NCBI GenBank assembly: GCA_944384925.1
Contig: CALWVF010000001.1
Location: forward strand, 25,246 to 89,245
Length of the DNA stretch: 64,000 nucleotides
Source of the DNA: an uncultured Clostridia bacterium
GTDB taxonomy: Bacteria > Bacillota > Clostridia > Oscillospirales > Acutalibacteraceae
Direction: 5' to 3'
Positions 45,441 to 54,781 of this stretch are shown piece by piece. Within the stretch, counting starts at the first letter, position 1. Each line of letters begins with the position of its first letter. Both the position numbers and the translations under genes were made by a program. The notes under the pieces are model-generated. The model searched no databases and was not told where the DNA came from. It was given only the letters and a program-made list of their open reading frames with translations.

Positions 45441-46619
45441 ATGGAACGTAAAGGAATAGATGTTTCACAATTTCAAGGATATATTGACTGGCCAAGAGTA
45501 GCAAATGGAGGAACTCAGTTTGCTATAATAAGAGCCACGTATGGTACAACAGGGGTAGACAGCAGGTTTAAAACAAATATGGAAAATATAAAAAATACAA
45601 ATATATATAGGGGTGCATATCATCATTGCTATGCAAACAATACTCAAGCTGCAAACCAAGAAGCACGACATTTTTTAAACATAATAAAACCATATTCTTT
45701 TGAATACCCTGTAGCTCTAGATATAGAAGAGCCTACTCTAATACCTTTAGGAAAAAATGCAATAACTAATATTGTAAAGGAATTTTGTAATACAGTTCAA
45801 AATGCAGGATATTATGTTATTATATATAGTAGTTTAAATTGGCTTCAGAATTATTTGAATGTAGATGAACTCTCGGATTTTGATATATGGTTGGCTCAGT
45901 GGAATGCGCAACCCACATATTCTGGAAATTTTGGTATTTGGCAGTATAGTGCAACAGGAAATGTCGATGGTATTTCAGGAGATGTTGATTTAGATAGATC
46001 ATATCGTGATTATCCTACTATTATACGTGAAGCTAATCTTAACAATATAGGAGGTAGTGGTTCAGATACTGGAGGAAATGAAAATGGAGGGGATGACCCT
46101 AATAATTATAGAAATTATACTGTTCAAGAGGGAGACACACTTTGGAGTATAGCTCAAAGATTTTATGGTAATGGTAATTTATATAATAAAATTAAAGAAT
46201 TGAATGGATTAACTGGAGATACAATATATGTTGGCCAGGTTTTAAAGGTTCCTAATTCGACAAGCACTGGAGGATCTGGAAGCACCGTTATTATAAAATA
46301 TAGGGTTCAAAGAGGAGACACACTTTGGAGTATAGCTCAAAGATTTTATGGTAATGGTAATTTATATAATAAAATAAAGGAGGCAAATAATTTAACAGAT
46401 GATGTAATATACGTTGGCCAATTTTTAAATATACCACGTCAAGGGGAAACAGCATCGCAAATGATTTATATTGTTAAAGAGGGAGATACATTGTGGAGCA
46501 TAGCAGAAAATCTCCTTGGAAACCCTAATTATTATAATTATATTAAAGCAGCGAATGGCTTGACCAATAATACTATATATGCAGGGCAACGCTTGATTAT
46601 ACCAGCAATAAGATCATAA
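45441..46619 (+). CDS. GH25 muramidase with three LysM repeats
   Basis: The 392-aa protein has a glycoside hydrolase family 25 domain (residues 1-195) that cleaves the MurNAc-GlcNAc bond. Catalytic acids are in GIDVSQFQGYIDW, ALDIEEP and the FDIWLAQW strand. A glycine/asparagine linker leads to three LysM domains (each with YxVQxGDTLWSIAxRFYGN and YVGQxLxxP), which bind peptidoglycan. LysM 1 and 2 are nearly identical in DNA. There is no signal peptide, as in phage endolysins and some spore lysozymes. RBS GGAGGT precedes the ATG by about 9 bases. No holin is adjacent. A phage origin or non-classical export is inferred. Confidence 0.9.
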   Translation: MERKGIDVSQFQGYIDWPRVANGGTQFAIIRATYGTTGVDSRFKTNMENIKNTNIYRGAYHHCYANNTQAANQEARHFLNIIKPYSFEYPVALDIEEPTLIPLGKNAITNIVKEFCNTVQNAGYYVIIYSSLNWLQNYLNVDELSDFDIWLAQWNAQPTYSGNFGIWQYSATGNVDGISGDVDLDRSYRDYPTIIREANLNNIGGSGSDTGGNENGGDDPNNYRNYTVQEGDTLWSIAQRFYGNGNLYNKIKELNGLTGDTIYVGQVLKVPNSTSTGGSGSTVIIKYRVQRGDTLWSIAQRFYGNGNLYNKIKEANNLTDDVIYVGQFLNIPRQGETASQMIYIVKEGDTLWSIAENLLGNPNYYNYIKAANGLTNNTIYAGQRLIIPAIRS

Positions 46620-46708
46620 AATATTATGTGTAATAGTTTAATTTTTATGTAATAATAAGTTTAAAAATATATTTTATATTATTAGATTAAGCTGTAGTAA
46701 AAATAAAT

Positions 46709-46750
46709 AAGGCGTGTAACTTTAAAAAGTTCACACGCCTTTATTTTTTT
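46709..46750. terminator. bidirectional terminator
   Basis: AAGGCGTGT-AACTTT and AGTT-CACACGCCTT pair with a few mismatches. A T run follows on the plus strand and an A-rich 5' flank gives T on the minus strand. It serves the GH25 gene and the convergent small gene. Confidence 0.85.
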
Positions 46751-46755
46751 AAAAT

Positions 46756-47007
46756 TTAACCTTTTAATCCCTTAGACTGTCTATCCATATCTTCAATAAC
46801 AATATCGTAAATTTCCCCTAATGTTGAACAGTACTCTAGAATTGTCCATGGCTCATTGGTATGAAAATGAATTTTTATTGTTTCCTCATCGCCGACAGCT
46901 AAGAGGCAATCTCCTTTAAAGTTTTTATGAAAATACTCATTTATCATATCTTCATTTAAGTTTTTTCCATCGATTAATAACTGTGTGTCATATTTGAATT
47001 CTAGCAT
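46756..47007 (-). CDS. stand-alone FakA/YloV-like domain protein, 83 aa
   Basis: The sequence resembles the central domain of FakA/YloV-type fatty-acid kinases (FKYDTQLLIDGKNLNED, then GDCLLAVGDEETIKIHFHTNEPWTILEYCSTLGEIYDIVIEDM). The kinase (DAK2) domain is absent. FakA hands acyl-phosphate chemistry through a FakB partner; a free domain may be a regulatory or accessory remnant. The ATG at 47007 follows AAAGGA, rather than the longer start at 47028. Confidence 0.75.
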   Translation of the reverse strand: MLEFKYDTQLLIDGKNLNEDMINEYFHKNFKGDCLLAVGDEETIKIHFHTNEPWTILEYCSTLGEIYDIVIEDMDRQSKGLKG

Positions 47008-47184
47008 TTTAAATCCTTTCTTTAACAATTAGTTTATATAATTTAAAAAATATTAATTGAGATACCCCTATATAGAGAATAGTTATAAACATAGCAACTT
47101 AAAGACTGCTAAGAAGTATAAGCCTTTCTCTTTTGCTGTTTTTTACCGTACTGCTAAATAATATAAATACATAAAGTTATAGAT

Positions 47185-47961
47185 TTATTTGCTGTTAACC
47201 TCTATAGAGAAAAGATTTTCGGCATTTTGTTTAGTTTTAAGAAGGAGTTTATCTATTGAAATACCTCTTATTTCAGCAATTTTTTCTGCTGTATACGTAA
47301 TAAAAGATGAATCGCAGCGCTTCCCTCGAAACGGGACAGGTGTCATATATGGGCAGTCAGTTTCAAGCAGCAAGTAATTTAAATCTATATTTTTAATAAC
47401 ATCTATGGGTTTTTTAGCATTTTTAAATGTTACAGCGCCACCAATGCCAATATATAAATTTAAATTAGTTAGTTCATTGGCCATTTCGACGCTGCCAGAA
47501 AAACAATGCACAACACCCTTAGGTCTATATTTTTTTAACAAGTTTAAAGTATCGTGGTGAGCCTCTCTATCGTGTATAATAATCGGCAAATCTAGCTCTT
47601 TAGATAAAACTATTTGCTTTTCAAAAATTTCTATTTGCTTGTTGCGTGGGGACAAATCATAATAATAATCCAGTCCAATTTCACCTATGGCAACAACTCT
47701 ACTGTTATTGCTTAATTGAGTCAATTGATTTATAAAATTGTCTTCTGCTTTTTCAGCTTCATGAGGGTGTATGCCTATTGCAGCCCATATAAAAGGGTAT
47801 TTTTCAGCAAGTTTTATGCTGGCTAAAGAGCTTTCTATATCAATTCCGCAATTTATTATACCACACACATTTTTATTTGTCATTTCGCTTAAAATGGCTT
47901 CTCTGTCTTGGTTAAACTTATCATCATCATAATGCGCATGAGAATCAAATATTTTATTCAT
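47185..47961 (-). CDS. tatD: TatD family metal-dependent hydrolase
   Basis: 258 aa TIM-barrel hydrolase, likely a 3'-5' DNase/deaminated-nucleotide processing enzyme. Metal ligands are in FDSHAHYDD, GEIGLDYYYD, IIHDREA and LLETDCPYMTP. AGGAG precedes the ATG. The gene is downstream of metG in the same direction, the usual metG-tatD order of Firmicutes. Confidence 0.95.
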   Translation of the reverse strand: MNKIFDSHAHYDDDKFNQDREAILSEMTNKNVCGIINCGIDIESSLASIKLAEKYPFIWAAIGIHPHEAEKAEDNFINQLTQLSNNSRVVAIGEIGLDYYYDLSPRNKQIEIFEKQIVLSKELDLPIIIHDREAHHDTLNLLKKYRPKGVVHCFSGSVEMANELTNLNLYIGIGGAVTFKNAKKPIDVIKNIDLNYLLLETDCPYMTPVPFRGKRCDSSFITYTAEKIAEIRGISIDKLLLKTKQNAENLFSIEVNSK

Positions 47962-48123
47962 ACTAAATGCTCCTATTAAAATTTATATTTAAAGTTCAAC
48001 ATTGAAAAAGGGATGTGGCATTTTTGGCCTTTATATATAAAGTTATAATCTAGAGTTAAAAATAAGGTAATAAAAACTATTTTTAAGGTTATGTTTCAAT
48101 CAATATGATATTAATTTTCATAT

Positions 48124-50073
48124 TTAACAAATCTTGCTTCCAACAGGACTGTCGTTAGCAAAAAGTAATTTTAAATCTTCGTCGTCTCCGTAAACAGCGG
48201 AAAGTATCATTCCACAGCTTTCGACACCACATAAAACAACAGGTTTCAGATTTGTTATTACCATAACATTTTTTCCAATTAATTCTTCAGGTTGATAAAA
48301 TTTAGCAATACCTGAAACAACAGTTCTTTCACCAGAACCATCATCTAAAAGAAATTTTAAAAGTTTTTTTGACCGTTTAACAGCTTCGCAGTGCTTTACT
48401 TTAGCAACTCTTATATCTAATTTAGAGAAGTCATCTATGCTAACTTGAGCAATTCCTTCAATATTTTTATTTTTATCTTGTGTTTCTGATTTATTGGAAT
48501 TTGATGACAACAAATTATTCAACTCCTCAATTTCTTTATTGATATCTATGCGAGGGAATAGGGTTTCACCCTTTTTGATGTTTGCATGGCAAGGAAGTAA
48601 ACCCCAAATGTTTGATTTAGCCCATGAACAAATATTATTTGATGCACCTAGTTGATCTTGTATCTTACACGATGTTTCGGGCATGAAAGGTTTAATTAAA
48701 ATAGAGACAATTCGTAACGATTCGCATAAATTGTATAACACACAAGCAAGTCGGGAATATTGTTCTTTATTTTTAGCAAGAATCCATGGAGTAGTCTCAT
48801 CTATATACTTGTTTGCTCTTGAAATAAGCTTCCATATATCAGACAAAGCATTGGAAAATTGGAATGAGTCCATGTGTTTTTCAACTTTTTGTTTTAGTTG
48901 ACAAGCTTCCTCGATAAGGGAAAGATCAATATCGGCAGATTCATGAGTTTTAGGGATTGTATCACCAAAGTATTTTTGAACCATAGCAGTAGTTCTGGAA
49001 ACAAGATTACCTAAATCATTAGCAAGGTCGAAATTAATCCTGTTAATCAATGCTTCATTGGTGAAATGGCCATCTGAGCCAAAAGGAATTTCTCTTAATA
49101 AGAAGTATCTTATAGCGTCTACACCATACCTTTTGCATAATATAGCAGGGTCAACAACATTTCCCTTTGATTTCGACATCTTTGTGCCATCACCGAATAA
49201 TAGCCAACCGTGGCCATAAATTTGTTTTGGAAGAGGCAAATCAAGAGCCATTAAGATAGCCGGCCATATAATGGTGTGGAATCTGATAATTTCCTTTCCA
49301 ACAAAATGTACATCTGCCGGCCAGTATTTTTTATAATCGGAATCATTATCGGATCCAAAACCCATAGCAGTAATATAGTTAGTAAGAGCATCGAGCCATA
49401 CATACACAACGTGGTTACTATCGAATGTTACAGGTATTCCCCATTTAAATCCGGTTCTAGTAACACACAAATCGTTTAAGCCACTTTTAATGAAGTTTAT
49501 CATTTCATGTTTTCGACTTTCAGGTTGTATAAAATCTGGATGTTCTTCATATAATCTTAAGAGTTTGTCGCTATAGTTTGATAATTTAAAAAAATATGCT
49601 TCTTCTTCTGTCCATTTAACTTCTCTTCCACAATCAGGGCATTTTTTATCTTTAAGTTGATTATCTGTCCAAAACGACTCACATGGGGTACAATACCATC
49701 CCTCATATTTTCCTTTATATATTTCGCCCTTTTCATAAAGTACATTGAATATCTTTTGTACAGCCTTCTTGTGATATTCGTCTGTTGTTCGAATAAATTT
49801 ATCGTTGGATATATTTAAAAGATTCCAGAGTTCTTTAAATTGATTCACGATTTTATCAACATATTCTTTGGGAGACACATTGTGTTTTGCTGCTGTTATT
49901 TCAATTTTTTGACCATGCTCATCGGTTCCAGTTAAAAACATAACATCGTAACCCTGAAGTCTTTTATATCTTGCCATTGCATCGGTTGCAATAGTGCAAT
50001 AACCATGACCTATATGAGCATTACCCGATGGGTAATATATAGGAGTGGTTATGTAAAAAGTATTTTTATTCAT
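48124..50073 (-). CDS. metG: methionyl-tRNA synthetase with C-terminal tRNA-binding domain
   Basis: 649 aa. HIGH motif in TTPIYYPSGNAHIGHGY, KMSKS in GTKMSKSKGN, a zinc knuckle with CTPCE...CPDCGRE, and a C-terminal OB-fold (FSKLDIRVAKVKHCEAVKRSKKLLKF) that raises tRNA affinity. GGAGGA precedes the ATG at 50073; the open frame from 50088 starts before that RBS. Confidence 0.97.
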   Translation of the reverse strand: MNKNTFYITTPIYYPSGNAHIGHGYCTIATDAMARYKRLQGYDVMFLTGTDEHGQKIEITAAKHNVSPKEYVDKIVNQFKELWNLLNISNDKFIRTTDEYHKKAVQKIFNVLYEKGEIYKGKYEGWYCTPCESFWTDNQLKDKKCPDCGREVKWTEEEAYFFKLSNYSDKLLRLYEEHPDFIQPESRKHEMINFIKSGLNDLCVTRTGFKWGIPVTFDSNHVVYVWLDALTNYITAMGFGSDNDSDYKKYWPADVHFVGKEIIRFHTIIWPAILMALDLPLPKQIYGHGWLLFGDGTKMSKSKGNVVDPAILCKRYGVDAIRYFLLREIPFGSDGHFTNEALINRINFDLANDLGNLVSRTTAMVQKYFGDTIPKTHESADIDLSLIEEACQLKQKVEKHMDSFQFSNALSDIWKLISRANKYIDETTPWILAKNKEQYSRLACVLYNLCESLRIVSILIKPFMPETSCKIQDQLGASNNICSWAKSNIWGLLPCHANIKKGETLFPRIDINKEIEELNNLLSSNSNKSETQDKNKNIEGIAQVSIDDFSKLDIRVAKVKHCEAVKRSKKLLKFLLDDGSGERTVVSGIAKFYQPEELIGKNVMVITNLKPVVLCGVESCGMILSAVYGDDEDLKLLFANDSPVGSKIC

Positions 50074-50111
50074 AAAGGGGTCCTCCATTTTTTAAATATA
50101 TTTATTAGAAT

Positions 50112-50139
50112 ATTATACCACGATATGTAAAAAATACAA
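50112..50139 (-). promoter_or_regulatory. sigma-A promoter of metG
   Basis: On the minus strand TTGTAT (50134-50139), a 16-base spacer and TATAAT (50112-50117). Transcription would start near 50105. Confidence 0.65.
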
Positions 50140-50207
50140 CACAACTTATTATTTTTCCAAAAATTTGATAATTACTTTTAATATTTTTTAAATATAGATA
50201 TTGTGTA

Positions 50208-50245
50208 AATTAATTGCATGCTTTTTAGTATGCAATTAATTTTTT
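50208..50245 (+). terminator. terminator-like hairpin upstream of the phage-like operon
   Basis: AATTAATTGCAT (50208-50219) and ATGCAATTAATT (50230-50241) form a perfect 12-bp stem with a ten-base loop, followed by four T. No plus-strand gene precedes it in this window; the previous gene (metG) is divergent. Confidence 0.8.
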
Positions 50246-50281
50246 ACATGTTGAAGATTGCTTGATTAAGGTAGTACTCAT

Positions 50282-50363
50282 AAACCCGTTTTTAAAAAAT
50301 TAAAAATTTTTTGATTTTTTTAAAAAATTTTGCCCTCTAGAGGGCAAAAAAAACGGGTTTTTT
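50282..50363 (+). promoter_or_regulatory. nested palindrome/terminator in the leader of the phage-like operon
   Basis: An outer pair AAACCCGTTTTT (50282-50293) and AAAAACGGGTTT (50349-50360) is a perfect 12-bp inverted repeat ending in six T. Inside lie A/T tracts and the perfect 18-base palindrome TTGCCCTCTAGAGGGCAA (50330-50347). The element is 40 bases before the terminase gene and could serve as an attenuator, operator or cruciform. Confidence 0.7.
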
Positions 50364-50402
50364 GCGGTATAGTGAAAAGACATTTAAGGGGGTACAAACA
50401 AT

Positions 50403-50900
50403 ATGAAATCAAAAACGCATGAATTCTCTAATAAAGAAAGGCTTTTTTCTTTTAATTATGTAAATACTGGAAATATAAAAGAATCCGCAATAAAGGCTGG
50501 GTATACATCCATGCCGGAAAAAGCAGGGTTAAAATTATTAGCTAAGAAAGAAGTATCAGAGGAGATAGATAGGCTATATGCAGAGAAAAAGAAAAATCTA
50601 GCTTATAGAACATGTATTGGTTATGAAAGATTAGCATTTGGAAGTATTGTAGATGCAGTTAAGCTTTTAATAAGCAATGAAATAGACGATTCCAAACTTG
50701 AAAAAATGGATTTATTTAACATATCCGAGATTAAAGTTGTAAAGGGAGGTGGTATGGAGATAAAGTTTTTCGATAGATTAAGAGCGCTTGAAAAACTAGA
50801 ACAATCAAGTTTGATTCAAGTGAATGAGGCAGTTCCGTTTTATAAGGCTTTAGAGGAAGGAACAAAAGTTTTTAGGCAGGGAGATGAAAATAACTCTTAA
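50403..50900 (+). CDS. phage terminase small subunit
   Basis: 165 aa. Typical start of terminase_2 proteins: NKERLFSFNYVNTGNIKESAIKAGYTSMPEKAGLKLL, a helix-turn-helix-like DNA recognition segment, then a coiled region for oligomerisation. It recognises DNA for packaging and hands it to the large subunit encoded next. RBS AAGGGGG 10 bases before the ATG. First gene of the operon. Confidence 0.88.
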   Translation: MKSKTHEFSNKERLFSFNYVNTGNIKESAIKAGYTSMPEKAGLKLLAKKEVSEEIDRLYAEKKKNLAYRTCIGYERLAFGSIVDAVKLLISNEIDDSKLEKMDLFNISEIKVVKGGGMEIKFFDRLRALEKLEQSSLIQVNEAVPFYKALEEGTKVFRQGDENNS

Positions 50901-50933
50901 AAATTAACTATTAAACTGAAGGAGGAGTGATAT

Positions 50934-52184
50934 TTGAATTTTAAAACGTTTTCTCTAAAGCAAATGAAGGTTTTATCGTGGTGGTGTGAATCAAGCCCAT
51001 ATAAAAATTGCGATGCATTAATTTGCGATGGCGCAGTGCGAAGCGGAAAAACATTTTGCATGTCTATATCATTTATTTTATGGGCATTTTACCGATTTAA
51101 CGGGGGAACATTTGCGCTTTGTGGAAAAACAATACGTTCATTAAAAAGAAATGTAATTGCTCCTTTAATACCTACATTAAAAAGTATGGGGTTTAAGTGC
51201 ACCGAAAAGGTATCGCAAAATATTCTCGAGATTAGCAAAGATGGAATTTTCAACAAGTTTTATATATTTGGTGGAAAAGATGAGTCATCTGCCTCGCTAA
51301 TACAAGGAATGACACTATCAGGAGTTTTATTCGATGAAGTTGTGTTAATGCCAAGGTCATTTGTAGAGCAAGCTATGGCAAGGTGTTCTGTTGCTGGTTC
51401 TAAATTTTGGTTTAATTGTAATCCAGAATATCCAGGGCATTGGTTTCACCAAGAATGGATATTAAAAGTGAAAGAAAAAAATGCATTGTATTTACATTTT
51501 AAAATGCAAGACAATCCATCCTTATCATTGAAAATTATAGAAAGATATAAGAATCTTCACACCGGAACTTTTTACGATAGGTTTATCGAAGGTAAATGGG
51601 TTGCGACAGATGGTGCAGTATATCCGGAAATGTCGGACTCAAAAGCGTTTTGCTGTGTGCCAGAAGTTAATTTTGAAAAATATGCAGTTTCGTGTGATTA
51701 TGGAACAATTAATCCAGCGTCGTTTGGGTTGTGGGGAAAGTATTGCGGAACTTGGTATAGGATAAAAGAATATTATTATGATTCGAAAAAGGAAGGAATA
51801 CAGAGAACAGACGAAGAACATTATGAGGGATTATGTGAGCTGGTTGGAGATAGACCAATTTCTTCAATTACAGTAGATCCATCTGCGGCCAGTTTCATAG
51901 CGGTTATACACAGGCATAAAAGATTTAATGTTTTACCAGCTAGAAATAATGTAATTGATGGAATTAGGCAAGTATCGACGGCATTGAAGAATAAAGAAAT
52001 TAAAATATGTAATTCTTGTAAAGACAGTATTAGAGAATTTAGTTTATATAGATGGGAAACTTCTTCGTATAAAGATATGCCTGTTAAAGAAAATGATCAT
52101 GCGATGGACGATATTAGATATTTTGTTACAACAGTTTTAGCAGCAGAAGAAGATGCATTTTTCGCAATAGCAGCAAGGAGATGA
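50934..52184 (+). CDS. xtmB: phage terminase large subunit, PBSX family
   Basis: 416 aa with TTG start after GGAGGAG. ATPase: Walker A-like CDGAVRSGKTFCMS, Walker B SGVLFDEVVL. Nuclease domain: AVSCDYGTINPASFGLWG, VDPSAASF and DHAMDDIRYFVTT supply the acidic residues. It pumps DNA into the capsid and cuts it. PBSX-type enzymes often package headfuls without sequence specificity. Confidence 0.92.
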   Translation: MNFKTFSLKQMKVLSWWCESSPYKNCDALICDGAVRSGKTFCMSISFILWAFYRFNGGTFALCGKTIRSLKRNVIAPLIPTLKSMGFKCTEKVSQNILEISKDGIFNKFYIFGGKDESSASLIQGMTLSGVLFDEVVLMPRSFVEQAMARCSVAGSKFWFNCNPEYPGHWFHQEWILKVKEKNALYLHFKMQDNPSLSLKIIERYKNLHTGTFYDRFIEGKWVATDGAVYPEMSDSKAFCCVPEVNFEKYAVSCDYGTINPASFGLWGKYCGTWYRIKEYYYDSKKEGIQRTDEEHYEGLCELVGDRPISSITVDPSAASFIAVIHRHKRFNVLPARNNVIDGIRQVSTALKNKEIKICNSCKDSIREFSLYRWETSSYKDMPVKENDHAMDDIRYFVTTVLAAEEDAFFAIAARR

Positions 52185-52193
52185 AAGTAATAA

Positions 52194-53339
52194 ATGCGAT
52201 TTTTTGAAAAAAAAGATAAAAAAGTAGTAAGCCCAGTGCAAACAGTACCAAGTTATGCTAATTCAAGACATCCTTTTGTAACATTAGATAGATATGTGCC
52301 TCTTTCAAACACAGAAATATGCTTATATGAAGCATTGAGAGAAGCAGTTCCAATTATAGATGCATCTATATGCAAGATTGTAAGGTTAGTTGGTGGATTT
52401 AATGTATTATGTACAGATAAAACTATAGAAAAACAATTAAATAACTTTTTAAATACAACACAAGTAAACTCATGTTCTATAGGAGCAGAAAGTTTTATAT
52501 CGACATTCCTAGATCAGCTTTTAACTTATGGAACAGCAATTGGAGAGGTAGTACCTAACATATTTGGGAATGATATAGGAGCTTTATATAATGCGTCGCT
52601 AAAAGACATTGAACTTAGATTAGGGGAAAACCCTCTAGACTTAGAAATATTTAAGAAGGAATTAGGCACATATTCTAAGATACAAAATCCGGATATGATT
52701 TTAATATCTGTATTAAATCCTACTCCCGGAGGAATATATGGCAATTCTCTTTTAAAAGGGCTGCCGTTTGTGAGCAATATTTTACTTAATATTTACAACA
52801 GCATAGGGGCAACATGGGAAAGGCTTGGAAATGTTAGATTTGCAGTTACATATAAGCCAGGGGCAGATGCAGGAGAAAAAGCTTATGCAAAGGAAAGAGC
52901 AATGCAAATAGCAGATCAATGGAGCAGTGCTATGCGCAGCAAAGATGTTGTGAGTGATTTTATTGCAGTTGGAGATGTTAGTATAAAAGTTATTGGTGCA
53001 GACAATCAGATTCTAGATAGCCAAGTGCCGGTTCGGCAAATGATAGAGCAGATAGTTGGTAAATTGGGAATACCTCCATTTTTATTGGGATTGTCGTGGT
53101 CTACCTCAGAGAGAATGTCGTCTCAGCAAGCAGATATTTTAACAAGTGAATTAGAGGCATATAGAAGAATACTTACACCAGTCATCACTAAAATTTGCTC
53201 TATGTGGATGAGAATTACAGGCAGATTTTCTGACTTCGTAGTAAATTGGGACAACATTAATCTACAAGATGAAGTTGAACTTGCAAATGCAAGGTTAATC
53301 ACAGCAAGGGCCAATGAGATAGAGAAAAGGCTAAATTAA
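52194..53339 (+). CDS. phage portal protein
   Basis: 381 aa, soluble, directly after terL. VPLSNTEICLYEALREAVPIIDASICKIVRLVGG and MIEQIVGKLGIPPFLLGLSW, with SERMSSQQADILTSELEAYRRILTP, are typical of portal proteins, which form the dodecameric DNA channel and the motor dock. RBS GGAGATG overlaps the terL stop. It is shorter than many portals but complete. Confidence 0.88.
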   Translation: MRFFEKKDKKVVSPVQTVPSYANSRHPFVTLDRYVPLSNTEICLYEALREAVPIIDASICKIVRLVGGFNVLCTDKTIEKQLNNFLNTTQVNSCSIGAESFISTFLDQLLTYGTAIGEVVPNIFGNDIGALYNASLKDIELRLGENPLDLEIFKKELGTYSKIQNPDMILISVLNPTPGGIYGNSLLKGLPFVSNILLNIYNSIGATWERLGNVRFAVTYKPGADAGEKAYAKERAMQIADQWSSAMRSKDVVSDFIAVGDVSIKVIGADNQILDSQVPVRQMIEQIVGKLGIPPFLLGLSWSTSERMSSQQADILTSELEAYRRILTPVITKICSMWMRITGRFSDFVVNWDNINLQDEVELANARLITARANEIEKRLN

Positions 53340-53356
53340 AATAGGGGGCAAGTAAT

Positions 53357-54352
53357 TTGAGAAGTGGATATATCATGAAGAGTAGTTCCAATGGAATTGC
53401 TAAAGATAACGAATTAGACTTAATAAATCAGTATTCTACTAAGGTACTAAATAGAGAAGATGTTTATGTATTTAGTGTAATATTATGTGATAACGATATC
53501 GACAGAGACTGCGAAAGATTTACAAAAGGATCCTTAGAAAAGCTCGCTGAGTTATTTGTTGGAAAAACAGGAATATTTGATCATGAGATGAAGAGTGAAA
53601 ATCAAATTGCAAGAACAATATCATGTAGTGTTGTTGAGGAAACAGGAAAAACCAATATTTTAGGGGAACCTTACTGCAAACTTGTAGCAAGATGTTATTT
53701 ACCTAAATCTGAAAAAAACAAAGATTTAATACTTGATATTGAGTCTGGTATAAAAAAAGAGGTTAGCATTAGTTGTGCAGTAGAGAGCAATACTTGTTCT
53801 ATTTGCGGTTTGGATGTTAAAAAACAAGGCTGCAGCCATATAAAAGGAACTAGCTATTCAGAAGGAGGTAGTTCAAGTATATGCCATGTTGTTTTAGAAA
53901 ATCCGATAGATGCATATGAATGGTCGTTTGTTGCTGTGCCTGCGCAAAAAAATGCAGGAGTGATAAAGAAATTTAAATCTCACGAGAAAGGGGGTGCACT
54001 TACTATGGATGACATTATAAAGAAGATAAAAATGGGAAAAGGTGTAAGCATAAGCAGCATACAAGCTCAAGAATTATCTTCTTTTATTGCAGAGCTTGAA
54101 GAAATGGCGATTTGCGGAAAAGCATATAAAAATGATTTAGAAGAAGAGGTATCGAGGCTTTATGCGCTTAATCATGCCGATATAGATGGCGAAACAATAA
54201 ATAATGTTACAAAAAAAATGAATATAGAAGAATTAAAAGCATTTAAAAAATCTTTTTATTCAAAGATGAGTAAAGAGAATGTACAAAAACCTCAGTTAAG
54301 TACACTAAAATCAGAAGTATCACAATATAAAAATATAGAATTTAAAATATAA
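53357..54352 (+). CDS. prohead protease/scaffold-like protein (XkdF-like)
   Basis: 331 aa with TTG start after AGGGGGC. Residues 30-215 resemble phage head-maturation proteases of the XkdF type (DNDIDRDCERFTKGSLEKLAELFVGKTGIFDHEM and later DAYEWSFVAVPAQKNAG), with H and S candidates for catalysis. An embedded CxxC...C-x-H patch (CSICGLDVKKQGCSH) may bind metal. The C-terminal 110 residues are helical and charged, fitting an internal scaffold that is removed. Position before the capsid gene supports this. Confidence 0.72.
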   Translation: MRSGYIMKSSSNGIAKDNELDLINQYSTKVLNREDVYVFSVILCDNDIDRDCERFTKGSLEKLAELFVGKTGIFDHEMKSENQIARTISCSVVEETGKTNILGEPYCKLVARCYLPKSEKNKDLILDIESGIKKEVSISCAVESNTCSICGLDVKKQGCSHIKGTSYSEGGSSSICHVVLENPIDAYEWSFVAVPAQKNAGVIKKFKSHEKGGALTMDDIIKKIKMGKGVSISSIQAQELSSFIAELEEMAICGKAYKNDLEEEVSRLYALNHADIDGETINNVTKKMNIEELKAFKKSFYSKMSKENVQKPQLSTLKSEVSQYKNIEFKI

Positions 54353-54370
54353 ATTAGGAGGATGTAAATC

Positions 54371-54742
54371 ATGGATGTATCATTTATTGGTTATGAGGAA
54401 AGTCTTATCACATTTAAAGCAAGTGGAACAATTAAAGAAGGGGATTTAGTTAAAGTTAGCGGTAATGGAGAAGTTGCAGTATGTGAGGCAGATGATGTTT
54501 TTTGCGGTATTGCTGTTGATATAAGAAATGGTTATGTATCTGTTCAAATGAAGGGCTATGCTGAAGTTTCATATGTAGAAACAGCACCTGATTTAGGCTA
54601 TGAAAAGTTAGTAGCAGGAAGTGCTAGCGCTGTAGAAGCAGTAGTAGAAAGTACAGGCTCATCTGGAACAACTACAGCAGGAAGAACAGTTTTAGTTGTG
54701 AACAAAGATACAACAAATTCTAAAGTAGGAATAATTCTTTAA
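54371..54742 (+). CDS. capsid decoration-like protein (DUF2190-like)
   Basis: 123 aa, beta-rich, no signal. DVSFIGYEESLITFKASGTIKEGDLVKVSGNGEVAVCEADDVFCGIAVDIRNGYVSVQMKGYAEV is the small beta-barrel pattern of head-fibre or decoration proteins placed just before the major capsid gene. RBS AGGAGG. Function by position. Confidence 0.7.
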   Translation: MDVSFIGYEESLITFKASGTIKEGDLVKVSGNGEVAVCEADDVFCGIAVDIRNGYVSVQMKGYAEVSYVETAPDLGYEKLVAGSASAVEAVVESTGSSGTTTAGRTVLVVNKDTTNSKVGIIL

Positions 54743-54781
54743 TATAAAAATATTTACATAAGAAAGGTATGGAGGATAAAA

